Of a stretch of 64,000 bases of DNA, positions 63,913 to 64,000 are shown piece by piece. Position 1 is the stretch's first letter; each line of letters begins with the position of its first letter. The notes under the pieces were generated by a model. It worked only from the letters and a program-made list of their open reading frames with translations, ran no database searches and was not told where the DNA came from. The stretch is from Sphingobacterium sp. SRCM116780. GTDB lineage: Bacteria > Bacteroidota > Bacteroidia > Sphingobacteriales > Sphingobacteriaceae. The DNA lies in assembly GCF_021442025.1 (NCBI RefSeq), contig NZ_CP090446.1, forward strand, positions 1,488,001 to 1,552,000. Reading direction: 5' to 3'. A program made the position numbers and the translations under genes.

Positions 63913-64000
63913 ATGACTGACAAAATCGAACAATTTTTCAAAGCATATTGGATGACAGAAATGAAATCTATTTATACCAACAACGTTCCAAAAGAAATGA
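63913..64000 (+). CDS. Truncated gene at the window end
   Basis: ATG at 63913 opens a frame (MTDKIEQFFKAYWMTEMKSI...) that continues uninterrupted to the last base, so only the first 29 codons are visible. The codon style matches the VanW fusion upstream, 119 bases away. No family can be assigned from this fragment. Confidence 0.5.
   Translation, partial: MTDKIEQFFKAYWMTEMKSIYTNNVPKEM

Overview
The window looks like a chromosomal piece from a Bacteroidota bacterium, most likely Sphingobacteriaceae (Sphingobacterium- or Pedobacter-like). The reasons are an A+T-rich sequence, TAnnTTTG-type -7 promoter elements, a SusC/SusD pair, the Bacteroidota-restricted DUF4954 and DUF4836 families, and few strong Shine-Dalgarno sites. 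Species assignment is inference; no rRNA gene is present.

Left part (1-43.9 kb), mostly resident chromosome. It opens with the end of an RND efflux adaptor and its permease. glmS follows, then a DUF4954 beta-helix protein, a tandem pair of secreted transglutaminase-like proteins, a small NAD(P)-binding oxidoreductase and a monomeric NADP isocitrate dehydrogenase. A minus-strand block (16.0-26.2 kb) holds a MepB-like protein, a YdeI protein carrying a CDGSH iron-sulfur motif, a three-gene envelope operon of unknown function, a TPR histidine kinase with its NarL-type regulator, and a WG-repeat protein. After an IS3 remnant and an 11-nt-periodic palindrome come gpsA, hemF, two M16 peptidase subunits, a DEDDh exonuclease, trxB and rnhA. 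A glycan-degrading cluster follows (GH29, lipoprotein, sirtuin, GH20, GH29, DUF2891), then htpG and tRNA-His.

Island (about 44.0-61.8 kb). Directly behind tRNA-His the base composition becomes visibly richer in G+C. The edges carry a degraded serine-recombinase tail on the left and a degraded oxidoreductase fragment on the right. Inside are cutC and a complete alpha-galactoside utilisation locus: a divergent AraC regulator, SusC, SusD, an aldose-1-epimerase, a sugar/H+ symporter, a DUF5107-TPR protein, a GH36 alpha-galactosidase and, convergently, a GH97 enzyme of the retaining type. The proposed flow is outer-membrane uptake of alpha-galactosides, periplasmic cleavage by GH36/GH97, inner-membrane import by the MFS symporter and anomer interconversion by the epimerase.

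Right end (62.0-64.0 kb). Composition changes again, to A-rich, with a VanW-domain protein fused through a cysteine/histidine cluster to a glycosyltransferase-like domain. A truncated gene runs off the window.

Most notable candidates: the VanW-glycosyltransferase fusion, the DUF4836-type envelope operon, the tRNA-linked island with its 21-nt-spaced AraC-type repeats, the 21-nt-spaced LacI-type palindromes, and the 11-nt-periodic palindrome.
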